A DNA stretch of 11,308 bases. Source: Phoronis pallida. Taxonomy: Eukaryota; Phoronida; Phoronidae. Below are positions 1 through 7,239 of the stretch, one piece after another. The translations under genes were made by a program, and so were the position numbers. Below the pieces are notes generated by a model. The model was not told the origin of the DNA. It made no database searches and saw only the letters and a program-made list of their open reading frames with translations. The stretch spans positions 1-11,308 of the forward strand of contig JAOXYC010211683.1 of the NCBI GenBank assembly GCA_028565715.1, given 5' to 3'. The first letter of the stretch is position 1. The number at the start of each line of letters is the position of its first letter.

Positions 1-75
<75 letters not shown>
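1..75. repeat. (ATG)n microsatellite
   Basis: About 25 uninterrupted copies of the trinucleotide ATG run from the left edge up to the start of the inverted-repeat element at about 76. The tract is cut by the window edge, so its full length is unknown. It lies in the last visible intron of the minus-strand M4 peptidase gene. Confidence 0.98.
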
Positions 76-99
76 GTATATGGGTGGCCGTCAACGACA

Positions 100-240
100 A
101 ACGCCACCAAATATTAATTCAGTGCCACCGAAATATAATTCGGTGCCAACGAATTATAATTTAGATAGTACTGAATTTGAATTCAGTATCGAATTATAAT
201 TCCGTGCCATTGAATTATAATTTAGTGCCACCGAATTAAT
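100..240. repeat. Left 21-base tandem repeat block (degenerate)
   Basis: Degenerate copies of a unit resembling GAATTATAATTCGGTGCCAC are visible. They lie in the opposite orientation to the block at about 1022-1196. A local palindrome, ACTGAATTTGAATTCAGT, lies at about 168-185. The block forms part of the left outer arm of the foldback element. Confidence 0.75.
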
Positions 241-461
241 TTATTTTCTAAGACAAAACTGTGTACTTTCTTTTGAAAATTAAAGAAACAAATGGAGCGC
301 AACGATTGTATTCACATTTCAGTCCTATCATTAGCTAAGAACCGTACCACCGTAAAGGAAAAAACAAGAACCATGCCAACCAGATCCAAAAAAGTCTGAC
401 CCGCAAAAGGGTGCCTAGACTACATCGATGTATCAACTGCGACACGCTGTACTAAAGTGCT
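241..461. other. Unique-looking spacer, no gene seen
   Basis: This stretch lies between the left tandem-repeat block and the inner inverted repeat. I checked both strands for the next exon of the M4 gene, which should continue after the GGNEK junction, and found nothing resembling the start of an M4 catalytic domain. It is probably interior sequence of the foldback element. Confidence 0.5.
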
Positions 462-953
462 TTAAAGGTACAGGCAACTATTTCTAGATGTTCTTTAGGA
501 TGGTTGGTAATGTTATCAGTATGCAAGAAAAAACAATTTTAGTGAAAAAAAAAATTGATATTTTAATCCAATCTGTGATGTCATCGACAGGTCAGTCATA
601 ACCAAACACATTGGAAAAATACATTTTTCTCAAATAATTTCAAGATTTGAATTCCAAACAAGAAAATTGCCAAATATATGTATAGTTTGGATCCCTTCAT
701 TAAACATATTTGGTGATTTTCTTGTTTGGAATTCAAATTTTGAAATTATTTGAGAAAAAAAAAAGTTCAATGTGTTTAGTTATGACAGGAAGTACTTTGA
801 CCTGTCGATGATATCACAGATTGGACCAAAATATCAAAAACATTTTTTTCAAAAATTTTTTTTTTTCACTAAAATTGTTTTTTCTGGCATAATGACACAT
901 AACAAACCATCCTAATATAAAGGACATCTAGAAATAGTTGCCTATACCTTTAA
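462..953. repeat. Large inner inverted repeat, about 220-250 base arms
   Basis: The left arm (462-680) starts TTAAAGGTACAGGCAACTAT. The right arm (705-953) ends GTTGCCTATACCTTTAA, its near-perfect reverse complement. The arms stay matched inward to GAATTCCAAACAAGAAAAT on the left and ATTTTCTTGTTTGGAATTC on the right. A loop of about 24 bases (681-704) remains. Indels in the A/T homopolymers account for the unequal arm lengths. A transcript would fold into a long hairpin. There is no protein-coding potential. Confidence 0.88.
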
Positions 954-1021
954 CTCAAACACAATGATTACCTATAGTAAACGTATTGCATTGTGGGATT
1001 CTATATGCAGCACTAAATTGA

Positions 1022-1196
1022 TATGCGGCACCGAATTAACATTCGGTTCCACCAAATTATAATTCGGTGGCACTGAATTAATATTCGGTGGCACTGAATT
1101 ATAATTCGGTGGCACAGAATAATTCAGTGGCACCGAATCATAATTCAGAGGCACCGAATTAATATTCGGTGGCACCGAATAAATATTCGGCGGCAT
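1022..1196. repeat. Right 21-base tandem repeat block
   Basis: About eight copies of a 21-base unit approximating GGTGGCACCGAATTAATATT plus C are present. One copy is shortened (GGTGGCACAGAATAATTC). The unit contains the perfect palindrome GAATTATAATTC in some copies and the near-palindrome GGTGGCACC. Read on the minus strand it encodes a meaningless heptad (SVPPNYN-like), simply because 21 is a multiple of three. Confidence 0.9.
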
Positions 1197-1218
1197 GTGT
1201 TGTCGATGGCCACCTATA

Positions 1219-1390
1219 GATGGTAATGGTGGTGAGAGTGGTAGTGATGGTGGTGATTGTGAGTGGGTGGTGGGGATGATGGTGGTGTAGGTGGTGGTAT
1301 ATAGGTTGTGGTGGTGACGTAAAGATGGTGCTGGAATTGGTAGCAAGGGGTGATGGTGGTGTAGGTGAAGATGATGATAATGATGAAAAC
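1219..1390. repeat. GGT/GAT-rich degenerate trinucleotide tract
   Basis: Plus-strand sequence is dominated by GGT, GAT and GTG triplets with many interruptions. On the minus strand it would read as His/Pro/Ser/Thr-rich peptide (CAC, CAT, CCA codons). That is a composition artefact. It follows the right end of the foldback element and precedes the splice donor of M4 exon 4. Confidence 0.85.
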
Positions 1391-1412
1391 AAAATTTTCG
1401 TTGAAACCTCAC

Positions 1413-1612
1413 CTTTTCGTTTCCTCCAACGCTCGCTGTTTCCTTAGGATAAATGAACATTCCAATATTGGACAGACCTTCCCATGAATCGAGAACCCTT
1501 CCGTTCATGGCGTTAATAACACAGACAGGTCGGGTCACGACCTTCGCTGATGCGATGAAGTATTTCACCATATACACCAGTTGGTTCTTCTTCTTGCCAC
1601 CAACCTTGTATC
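1413..1612 (-). CDS. M4 gene exon 4: PepSY domain and start of mature enzyme
   Basis: Acceptor ATGTTTGTAG ends at 1613. The 200-base exon runs from YKVGGKKKNQLVYMVKYFIA to SVGGNEK. It contains RPVCVINAMNGRVLDSWEGL, closely matching the RPxxVxDAxxGEVLxxWEGL stretch that ends M4 propeptides. The VGGNEK motif corresponds to GGNxK just inside the mature protease. The donor is GAAAAG followed by GTGAGG (1412-1411), phase 0. The frame stays open past this donor into repeat DNA, which is readthrough of the intron and not part of the protein. Confidence 0.85.
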
Positions 1613-3375
1613 CTACAAACATAAGATTTACCGAGTGAGATGATATGATGAAGAGATTACGACCAACTGAAAGTGAGAGTGCTTCTTCAGTACCATTCAC
1701 CTAATGTTCGATCACTCTAACTAGAATCGGTTACACTTATTCAATTTTGATTTTCTACAAAAAAATATGTACGGTAACCCCAATTTGGACAGAATAATGT
1801 TTCAGTATAGTTTGTTAAGGTAGCCTCTGCAGCAAGCGACGTAAGTCAACAAGGGTTTTCCGAACCAGTATCTACCATTCCCAATCAATTGGTTGCTTTG
1901 AGGATAATGATATTGTCTTTTTCTTTCTTAGACAACTTCCCATATCTGAATTTGATGAACTTGGGCGGTTTCATTAGTCAGAATCACCAACTTATCCTTT
2001 CTTATCTACATTTTTTTCTTTGAATTGCGCACCTGGGTGGATATAAATGGTAACAATTGGGTCTCGAACTTTGATCCCTCTGTGTCCATTTCTGCGTTTA
2101 CACTTTTGTAAAGCCTTCATTTTTGGAACAAAGGGCTTGACGTTTCCTGAGAAAAGAAAGAAGAATATCGTTCGTTAACGGACAGAACATTTACATTTCA
2201 TTTAAAACGTTGGTGCATGTTTTTATATCTTTGCTGTACAACACCATCAAAGTTTGAATCAAACTTTGACATTCTCAACCCCAGTCATGTGACCTAGACA
2301 AGGTAGTTTCGTTGAAAAAGTATTGAGTAGGTTAATTACTAAACGGAGAACTCCATCACTTAAAAAGGCACCATCGTACCATCAGCAACACCAATGCTGT
2401 ATCAAAAAACTCCACACTGTGTACCTTGAAGATCCTTTGATAGTTCTCTCGCCACTGTACCATCAACTTGTCCAGTGAATACGCCACCCTCCGTCTCGGC
2501 AACTAACGACACTCCATACACGGGTATATTTTTGTACGTCTGTTCCAACCGTGCCTGAAATGGTGTTTGAAATAGATGTAGAAACAGGTGAAGACCAACA
2601 ATGGAATGACTCAGCCATGCGATATCGGCATGCGGTGTTGAAATCATACCGCAAATGAATGTTGAAATCAGCATCTCGTTGGAAAGCATCACAAACACAG
2701 AAGTCATTATCATAATCATCATCATAATCATCATCATCATCACCATCATCGCCAAAGTCATCGTCATCATCATCGTCATCAACATCATCATCGTCATTAC
2801 CATCATCAACATCATCATCGCCATTACCATCATCACCATTGTCATCACCATCTTCAACATCATCATCATCAACATCGTCATCGTCATCACCATTATCATC
2901 ACCAACATGTTCATCATCATCAACATCGTCATCACCATCTTCAACATCACCATCATCATCATCATCAACATCATCATCGTCATCACCATTATCATCCCCA
3001 ACATGTTCATCATAATCATCAAACAATAACTTCACTGTATAGTGTTGATACGTTTTTAAAATGGTCGGAAAACCGCAGAGATATGACTTCGTAACTTGTC
3101 CAGTGATTGGGCCTAAAATATATGCTTTATTTCTTACAATGAAATGGATAGAATCTTACCTTTTGTTTTCCTTTCTTTGTTTTGAATCTCCTTCGTTCAA
3201 CAACATCTTGGTCTTTCTCCATCATCAAACTATCCTTAAACCTGCCTCTGGTTAGACGGGCTAGTTTACGCGGTTTTTTAACTCGCTCTTTTGTATCCCT
3301 CCGCCCTGACAACACAAGGTGGCAACATAGCAACACTAGAAACAGACATGGATAAAGTACAGGTTTACTATTCAT
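1413..3375 (-). CDS. Secreted thermolysin-type M4 metallopeptidase, propeptide half (partial gene)
   Basis: Four exons, 3375-3160, 2554-2425, 2146-2033 and 1612-1413, join in frame (intron phases 0, 1, 1, then 0 at the last donor) into 220 residues. Residues 1-24 form a signal peptide (MNSKPVLYPC, then Leu/Val-rich, ending VLSG). Residues 25-72 are a very basic linker. Residues about 69-115 match the FTP domain of M4 proenzymes (RLEQTYKNIPVYG). Residues 117-205 match the PepSY part, ending RPVCVINAMNGRVLDSWEGL. Residues 215-220 (VGGNEK) match the family's junction with the mature enzyme. These enzymes are secreted zinc endopeptidases whose propeptide aids folding and inhibits the enzyme until cleaved. 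The catalytic domain with HExxH lies beyond the left edge, so activity cannot be judged. The assignment rests on remembered family motifs. The propeptide is shorter at its N end than in bacterial relatives. Confidence 0.83.
2033..2146 (-). CDS. M4 gene exon 3: FTP-PepSY connector
   Basis: A very strong acceptor (TTCTTTCTTTTCTCAG) ends at 2147. The 114-base exon is phase 1 at both ends. It encodes NVKPFVPKMKALQKCKRRNG, then HRGIKVRDPIVTIYIHP. The TIYIHP segment fits the beta strand preceding the Lys-rich turn in M4 PepSY regions. The donor is CCCAG followed by GTGCGC (2032-2031). On its own this exon would be hard to recognise. Its splice sites, phases and position between two recognisable exons support it. 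Confidence 0.72.
2247..2269. repeat. Perfect 11-base inverted repeat
   Basis: TCAAAGTTTGA and TCAAACTTTGA are separated by one base. It lies in intron 2 of the M4 gene (2147-2424). It may be a minor hairpin or a binding-site-like dyad; function unknown. Confidence 0.9.
2425..2554 (-). CDS. M4 gene exon 2: FTP (fungalysin/thermolysin propeptide) domain
   Basis: Acceptor ATTTCAG ends at 2555. The 130-base exon starts GCACGG and reads ARLEQTYKNIPVYG, followed by VSLVAETEGG and the stretch VFTGQVDGTVARELSKDLQ. It ends in phase 1 before GTACAC (2424-2423). The RxxQTYKxIPVYG core is the hallmark of FTP domains. The following V.G beta-hairpin also fits (GQVDGTV). Confidence 0.82.
2555..3159 (-). 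other. M4 gene intron 1 (605 bases)
   Basis: The intron begins GTAAGA at the 3159 side and ends ACCATTTCAG at the 2555 side, with a pyrimidine-rich run (CTGTTTCTACATCTATTTC) before it. It is mostly a microsatellite (about 2709-3020). The rest shows no conserved coding. Confidence 0.7.
2709..3020. repeat. (ATC)n compound microsatellite with 96-base higher-order repeat
   Basis: Interrupted ATC/ATT/ACC triplets cover about 310 bases. A segment around CGTCATCACCATTATCATC followed by CCAACATGTTC occurs at about 2882 and again at about 2978, a 96-base offset. Part of the tract has therefore grown by segmental duplication. On the minus strand one frame reads as an uninterrupted Asp-rich peptide and another as Met-rich. 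On the plus strand one frame is Ile-rich. All are consequences of the triplet repeat. Confidence 0.95.
3160..3375 (-). CDS. M4 gene exon 1: signal peptide and basic linker
   Basis: The 72 codons start at the ATG at 3375, which has an in-frame TGA nine bases upstream on the minus strand. The first 24 residues are a typical secretion signal. The next 48 are about 40 percent Lys/Arg, with runs such as RVKKPRK, RRRFKTKKGK. The exon ends AAAAG followed by GTAAGA (donor at 3159-3158), a strong match to consensus, in phase 0. Joining it to exon 2 gives KTKKGKQK-ARLEQTYK, which reproduces the spacing seen before FTP domains, so no missing exon is needed. Confidence 0.75.
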
Positions 3376-3762
3376 TATAGTTCAAACTTTCATTTTTAGA
3401 TAAATGCTCTCATTAGAAAGAGAGCCGTCGGGTCAGGAGTTTGTACCTGTCTTCTTTCAATTAAATGTTTACCGTCAGGTGCTCAACATTTCAATACATT
3501 CAACAAAGCCGACTCCATACTTATTAAATGTCCTTAAGAATGACCAAAATAATTGCAGTTCCTTATAACTAACTTAAGCTCCCGCCTGTCTTAGTCTTAC
3601 CCAATTACACACGAACAAAACAATCATTTATTGAATGCTTCCTTACCTACACCAAGTAACAGCAAGTAATTCAGTTTCATGATTGGAAGATATTTTTCTG
3701 AAACTGAAAAAATATAATAATTGAAGTCGCAAATAAATTTGGAATATAAAGAACAAATTCAC

Positions 3763-3864
3763 CTTCACCAAAGGGAATCGACAAAATACTGATCTCTTTT
3801 CGGACAAACGTACTACTAACCGCTGTGCCATCCGTACCAGGGATATTTTTGACATAATAGAAAC
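3763..3864 (-). CDS. Possible orphan exon (34 codons, phase 1-1)
   Basis: The acceptor AAATTTCTCAG ends at 3865 and the donor is GAAG followed by GTGAAT (3762-3761). The enclosed 102 bases read FYYVKNIPGTDGTAVSSTFV, then RKEISILSIPFGE, in a frame that is phase 1 at both ends. The composition looks protein-like, but I do not recognise the family. It lies 5' of the M4 start codon, so it cannot be coding in that gene unless the annotated start is wrong. It may be an exon of an upstream gene, a pseudogene remnant or chance. Confidence 0.3.
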
Positions 3865-3865
3865 C

Positions 3866-5300
3866 TGAGAAATTTTAGTTGGGCTCAACAGTATAAGAAC
3901 CAACAACGAAATCAAAGCCAGCACTGAGTTTTGAACATTTGACAGATATAATGAGTGAAATAAATACATAAGTTGTAATAGTTGTCGGCAATATAAGTGT
4001 TGTTGGAGACAAAATACAAAGTCCATTGTCACTCCCCCAAAGGAAATGTTAAAAAAGAACATTCATAACTAAAAAAAAATAAAGCAAAAATGCGTTACCA
4101 ACGTTTGAATGAAAATAAAATCAAACGTTTCACGTTTCAAAAACCAAACTTACTCTATTGCGATTTTAATCAAAACGACGGAACTCAAATTCCAATTGTT
4201 CATTTAAAAGTTGTTTGGCCCGGCTGCTGCCATAAACGCCACTTACGTCACAACAACAAAACATATTTACCAGCCCCCACACCCAAAATAATTTCCTAAA
4301 CTTTCCAAATTTAAATGACCCTTTTTAAAAATACTATCCGTGATACGGACACTTTCATAAAAGATAGGCAATTATAGTTATAATTAAACATTATTATAGC
4401 TATTATAGGTAAAAAAAAACTTACTCGGTTCGTATTCAGTTATTTTGTCGTTCTTCTTAATCAGCTAACAGCGCATAAATAGAAGGATATAATTTTACGA
4501 TTTTAGTACATCTACAGGTTGGCTCGAACAACTGGTACTGTTAACGTCAGAATTAGTCGCTTCCGTGAGATTTGTACTTAAAAGACAATAAGTTCAATGC
4601 GATCATAGTTATTCACACCATAGTTTTATGAAAAATTTAGGAATTAATAGTAAATTAGTCTCTTGAATTAAGAAACGTCAAGTTTTTTTGGCTTGCGGAA
4701 ATTGAAAAATTAAATTTGCTTGAATGGGTTACCACTTTATCGCCACCTTGTATCGATGAAACTGAATAATGCATTTGTCAAATGTTGTCACCTTAGTCCT
4801 TTCCGTGACACCGTATTCATTTTTAGTAAATATTAAATATTTAAAATCTTATTTCATATCCATTTCCAAGCAGATGTGAACAATTATAAGTCCATCATCA
4901 CACGCTTTTATTCCCATTATTAAGTTCGTGCGTGAATGTGGCTAGTTGCTTGTCGTGAATAGCAACGCGTGGAGATTTAACGATGAATTATAGAGATATT
5001 TTAATCGTAAACTTCCGCATATGAATGTATAATTTGATATAGGGTCCATTTTTTATGATGTTTCAATTAAACATGATTTTGTGGCGTTAAAAATGTTAAG
5101 GTCTTTTTATCCACTCGAGAAAAACACGGCTGTAAAAAAGAGCGCCAATATATGAGATCATGTTCATTGTTCATACTGAATTATATAAACGTTTCTATTC
5201 TACAAGTTATATGCCACTTTTTGCTATGATCAATTTATATGTCACTCTAGTTCTGTCCTCTGATGATGAAAAGGTGTATCGAAATATTAATCCCCCAGGT
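3866..5300. other. AT-rich noncoding DNA, no gene seen
   Basis: Only short chance reading frames occur here on either strand. A slightly GC-richer patch at about 4200-4280 contains TGACGTAAGT-like sequence on the minus strand (plus ACTTACGTCA). It could be a CRE-like site or an unused splice donor. A promoter for the minus-strand M4 gene is expected somewhere between 3376 and this patch, but I cannot point to a convincing TATA box or initiator. Confidence 0.5.
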
Positions 5301-5317
5301 CCGGGCCCCCAGGTGAA

Positions 5318-5382
5318 ATGGCGCTAGTTATTGTCCCTATGTCAGGTATATGGCGCTTGTTTATTGTCCCACTTAATCCCTC
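5318..5382. repeat. Short tandem duplication, 32-base period
   Basis: ATGGCGCTAGTTATTGTCCC at 5318 recurs as ATGGCGCTTGTTTATTGTCC at 5350, so a roughly 30-base unit is duplicated once. A further related copy lies inverted at about 5760-5782 (AACAATAACTAGCGCCAT), inside the right arm of the surrounding inverted repeat. Confidence 0.8.
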
Positions 5383-5805
5383 TATTGTTAACGAATACAA
5401 TGGGTACACAATGGAACGAGCCAAACACGCGCCATTTTTATTTATTTATTTATTTCATAAATCTTTATCCTGGGTGGCCCCTTCAGTGCCAGGCACTGGT
5501 CTCCCAGGGGGCCCAGCAGAATTATATACAAAAGACAGGACACTATATACAAAGGAACATGACAATAAATAATAAATACACATATAATAAATAAGACACA
5601 ACAAAATTACACAGCTTTACAAACAAACAGACATTTACAACATCATACAATAACGTTTAAAATGGTAATTGTTGGTGAATTTCTGACTGAGGGGCTGAGA
5701 GCGTTGAAAGACACGGCGCCTCTATATGGCTTGCCAGATTTAAGTACACCTATTGTATTCCTTAACAATAACTAGCGCCATGTAGAAGTCCTATACCTGA
5801 CATAG
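5337..5805. mobile_element. Inverted-repeat element enclosing a retrotransposon tail
   Basis: The left arm (about 5337-5409) starts CTATGTCAGGTATA and ends AATACAATGGGTACAC. The right arm (about 5743-5805) is its imperfect reverse complement, starting GTACACCTATTGTATTCC and ending TATACCTGACATAG. The interior of about 330 bases includes a LINE-like 3' tail. The simplest reading is a non-autonomous inverted-repeat transposon that received a retrotransposon insertion. No transposase is encoded. Confidence 0.6.
5436..5580 (-). mobile_element. Probable non-LTR retrotransposon 3' end (fragment)
   Basis: On the minus strand, GC-rich sequence (CTGGGCCCCCTGGGAGACCA, then GTGCCTGGCACTGAAGGGGC) is followed by GGATAAAGATTTATGAAATA and a run of AAAT tetranucleotides ending at 5436. 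A unique 3' UTR followed by a short tandem tail is typical of 5'-truncated CR1/RTE/Jockey-type LINEs or their SINEs. No reverse-transcriptase residues are present, so the clade is not assignable. The upstream limit is uncertain. Confidence 0.5.
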
Positions 5806-6001
5806 TTTCAGTGCTTTTAACCTTTTTGTTTATGTTTAATTTGAATTTACCTACAATGCCACCCACGAGACCTACTGCTTCGCAAGAATCACGATCGCCG
5901 TCAAGGTTGTTTGAAAAACTGACCGGGCAATCGGATCATCAAGGTTAATCTGACATAAAACCATATCTATCCAAACAAGCACTGCTAAATGTCATTATAA
6001 C
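5806..6001. other. Short noncoding gap
   Basis: Nothing recognised between the inverted-repeat element and the next hairpin. No open frame or repeat stands out. Confidence 0.5.
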
Positions 6002-6126
6002 ATTTAAAACAAATCATAACATACATTAAAATGTCCACTTTGGAGCTGATGTCAAGATATTAAAACGATTAATATCTTTACGTCAGCTCTAGAGTGGACA
6101 TTTTAATGTATTTTTATGATTTTAAT
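6002..6126. mobile_element. Hairpin MITE-like element, 60-base arms
   Basis: The left arm, 6002-6062, includes ACATTAAAATGTCCAC and GAGCTGATGTCAAGATATTA. The right arm, 6070-6126, includes TAATATCTTTACGTCAGCTC and GTGGACATTTTAATGTAT. The loop is about seven bases. The arms pair over nearly their whole length with a few mismatches. The size and structure fit a short foldback MITE. A processed small-RNA hairpin is possible but not supported by anything else here. Confidence 0.8.
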
Positions 6127-6222
6127 GCTTGCGATTGGCCATTTTATAGTTTTGTTTTGAGAATTCAAGTTATACTGTAACACCTCCTTGAGCTAATAAG
6201 TCAGTAACTCCAAAAATTACTT

Positions 6223-6267
6223 AGATTCTTTTTAGAAAGAGTTTAAAAATTCTTTCTAAAAAAATCT
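6223..6267. repeat. Small A/T-rich hairpin
   Basis: AGATTCTTTTTAGAAAGA (6223-6240) pairs with TCTTTCTAAAAAAATCT (6251-6267) with one indel, around a ten-base loop. It lies about 100 bases from the larger hairpin and may be a degenerate repeat. Function unknown. Confidence 0.75.
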
Positions 6268-7239
6268 CGTTTAAAAATGTTTCAAGGACTTGGGTATATT
6301 GAGGGATATCACGCGTGAAAATTTTTAATTATTAAAAGTGGAATTCCTTATCACAGACCATTTCCGTTGAGTCTTGGGTTATAATCCCGGGTTATAACTT
6401 GAAATACTTTAAAATACATATTCAAGCAATGATAATAACGTAAATTACAACAGGCAAAAAAACACCGACGACCACTTTGAACAATCGGTTTTATATTTTA
6501 AAGAGGCTGTTTTGGTATTAATAAAGAGTTTAAAGTGTGTTGATTACCCAATTAGAGATAGTTCAATTGTCCATTTCGTCGTTTAAAATAGTACAATGAG
6601 GGTCTGATTTAAACAAAATGAGTTTACTCTCCCGAAATAAGCAATTAAAGTTAGATTATGATAAGTACAGCTTTCATTAATATGCATGTGGCATTATTCA
6701 CACGCACCCCCGTTGTATTTTATTGTGTGTGATATTCCGTTTGTAAAACGTGACCATTTGTAAAAGTGCACTTTGATGTTATTATAAATAAAAGTTTATT
6801 TTTAAAAAAACTGAAGCAGCCTGCTGGCTCATGAATTACAACAATAACATATCACAGAAATAAAACTCATGAAACGAACTGATAAAAGTACAAAAGGGAG
6901 TTGATGAACATTAAAATAGAATATCAGCATTTGAATTTGGTTGGAAAAATAATAAAGAATAATTATAATAAAAAATAATAAAGACTATGAAAAAAGTGTA
7001 GGAAAACAAGACTTTGCACTTCATGGTGCAAAGCTGCAACTGTCCCTATTACTTTCTTTTCTATTTTAGTGTAGTAGCTGTTTATTTGCCCAGTGTAGTG
7101 GCACCGACTTTGCAGTCTCTGGATTAAAAAAGATGTTTTGTGATATTTTCTATCGACAATGAGTTTAATCACTATGTAATTAGTTGACGGCAAAGTAGAA
7201 AAATTGCTTTTTAACTTGATGTTGGCAAATTAAATATCT
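6268..7239. other. AT-rich noncoding DNA, no gene seen
   Basis: There are no convincing coding exons on either strand. The segment TTATAAATAAAAGTTTATTT at about 6782-6801 contains AATAAA on the plus strand and AATAAA-like sequence in reverse. It resembles an mRNA 3' end, but no upstream coding sequence supports a transcript here. Confidence 0.45.

Larger units (their letters stand above)
76..1220. mobile_element. Nested foldback element (non-autonomous, MITE-like)
   Basis: The outer ends are inverted copies of each other. About 76-240 begins with GGTGGCCGTCAACGACAA-like sequence. It matches the reverse complement of about 1019-1218, which ends TTGTCGATGGCCACC. Each outer arm consists largely of 21-base tandem repeats in opposite orientation. 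A second, longer inverted repeat (462-953) sits inside. No transposase-like reading frame is visible, so this would be a non-autonomous foldback element. Both flanks are trinucleotide-repeat DNA of the same strand sense (ATG on the left, GGT/GAT on the right). This suggests insertion into, or growth within, a microsatellite. Target-site duplications cannot be defined in such repetitive flanks. The boundaries are approximate. Confidence 0.7.

Noticed and set aside
1-1220. CRISPR-like array or bacterial repeat
   Set aside because: The repeats are palindromic, contiguous without unique spacers and inverted between two blocks. The window is clearly eukaryotic.
972-1412. Extension of the minus-strand M4 exon 4 frame into a His-rich and SVPPNYN-repeat protein tail
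   Set aside because: The frame passes a strong splice donor (GAAAAG then GTGAGG) exactly where the M4 family continues with catalytic-domain residues. The tail is only translated trinucleotide and 21-base repeat DNA.
2463-3035. 190-residue Asp-rich minus-strand protein, plus Met-rich and Ile-rich frames over the same place
   Set aside because: All three come from one triplet microsatellite. They lie within an intron bounded by good splice sites, and the non-repeat ends resemble no protein.
4090-4299. 69-codon plus-strand frame
   Set aside because: No family resemblance, no splice context or promoter. The length is expected by chance in AT-rich sequence.
6782-6801. Polyadenylation signal of an unknown plus-strand gene
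   Set aside because: AATAAA is common in AT-rich DNA, and no coding exon was found upstream.
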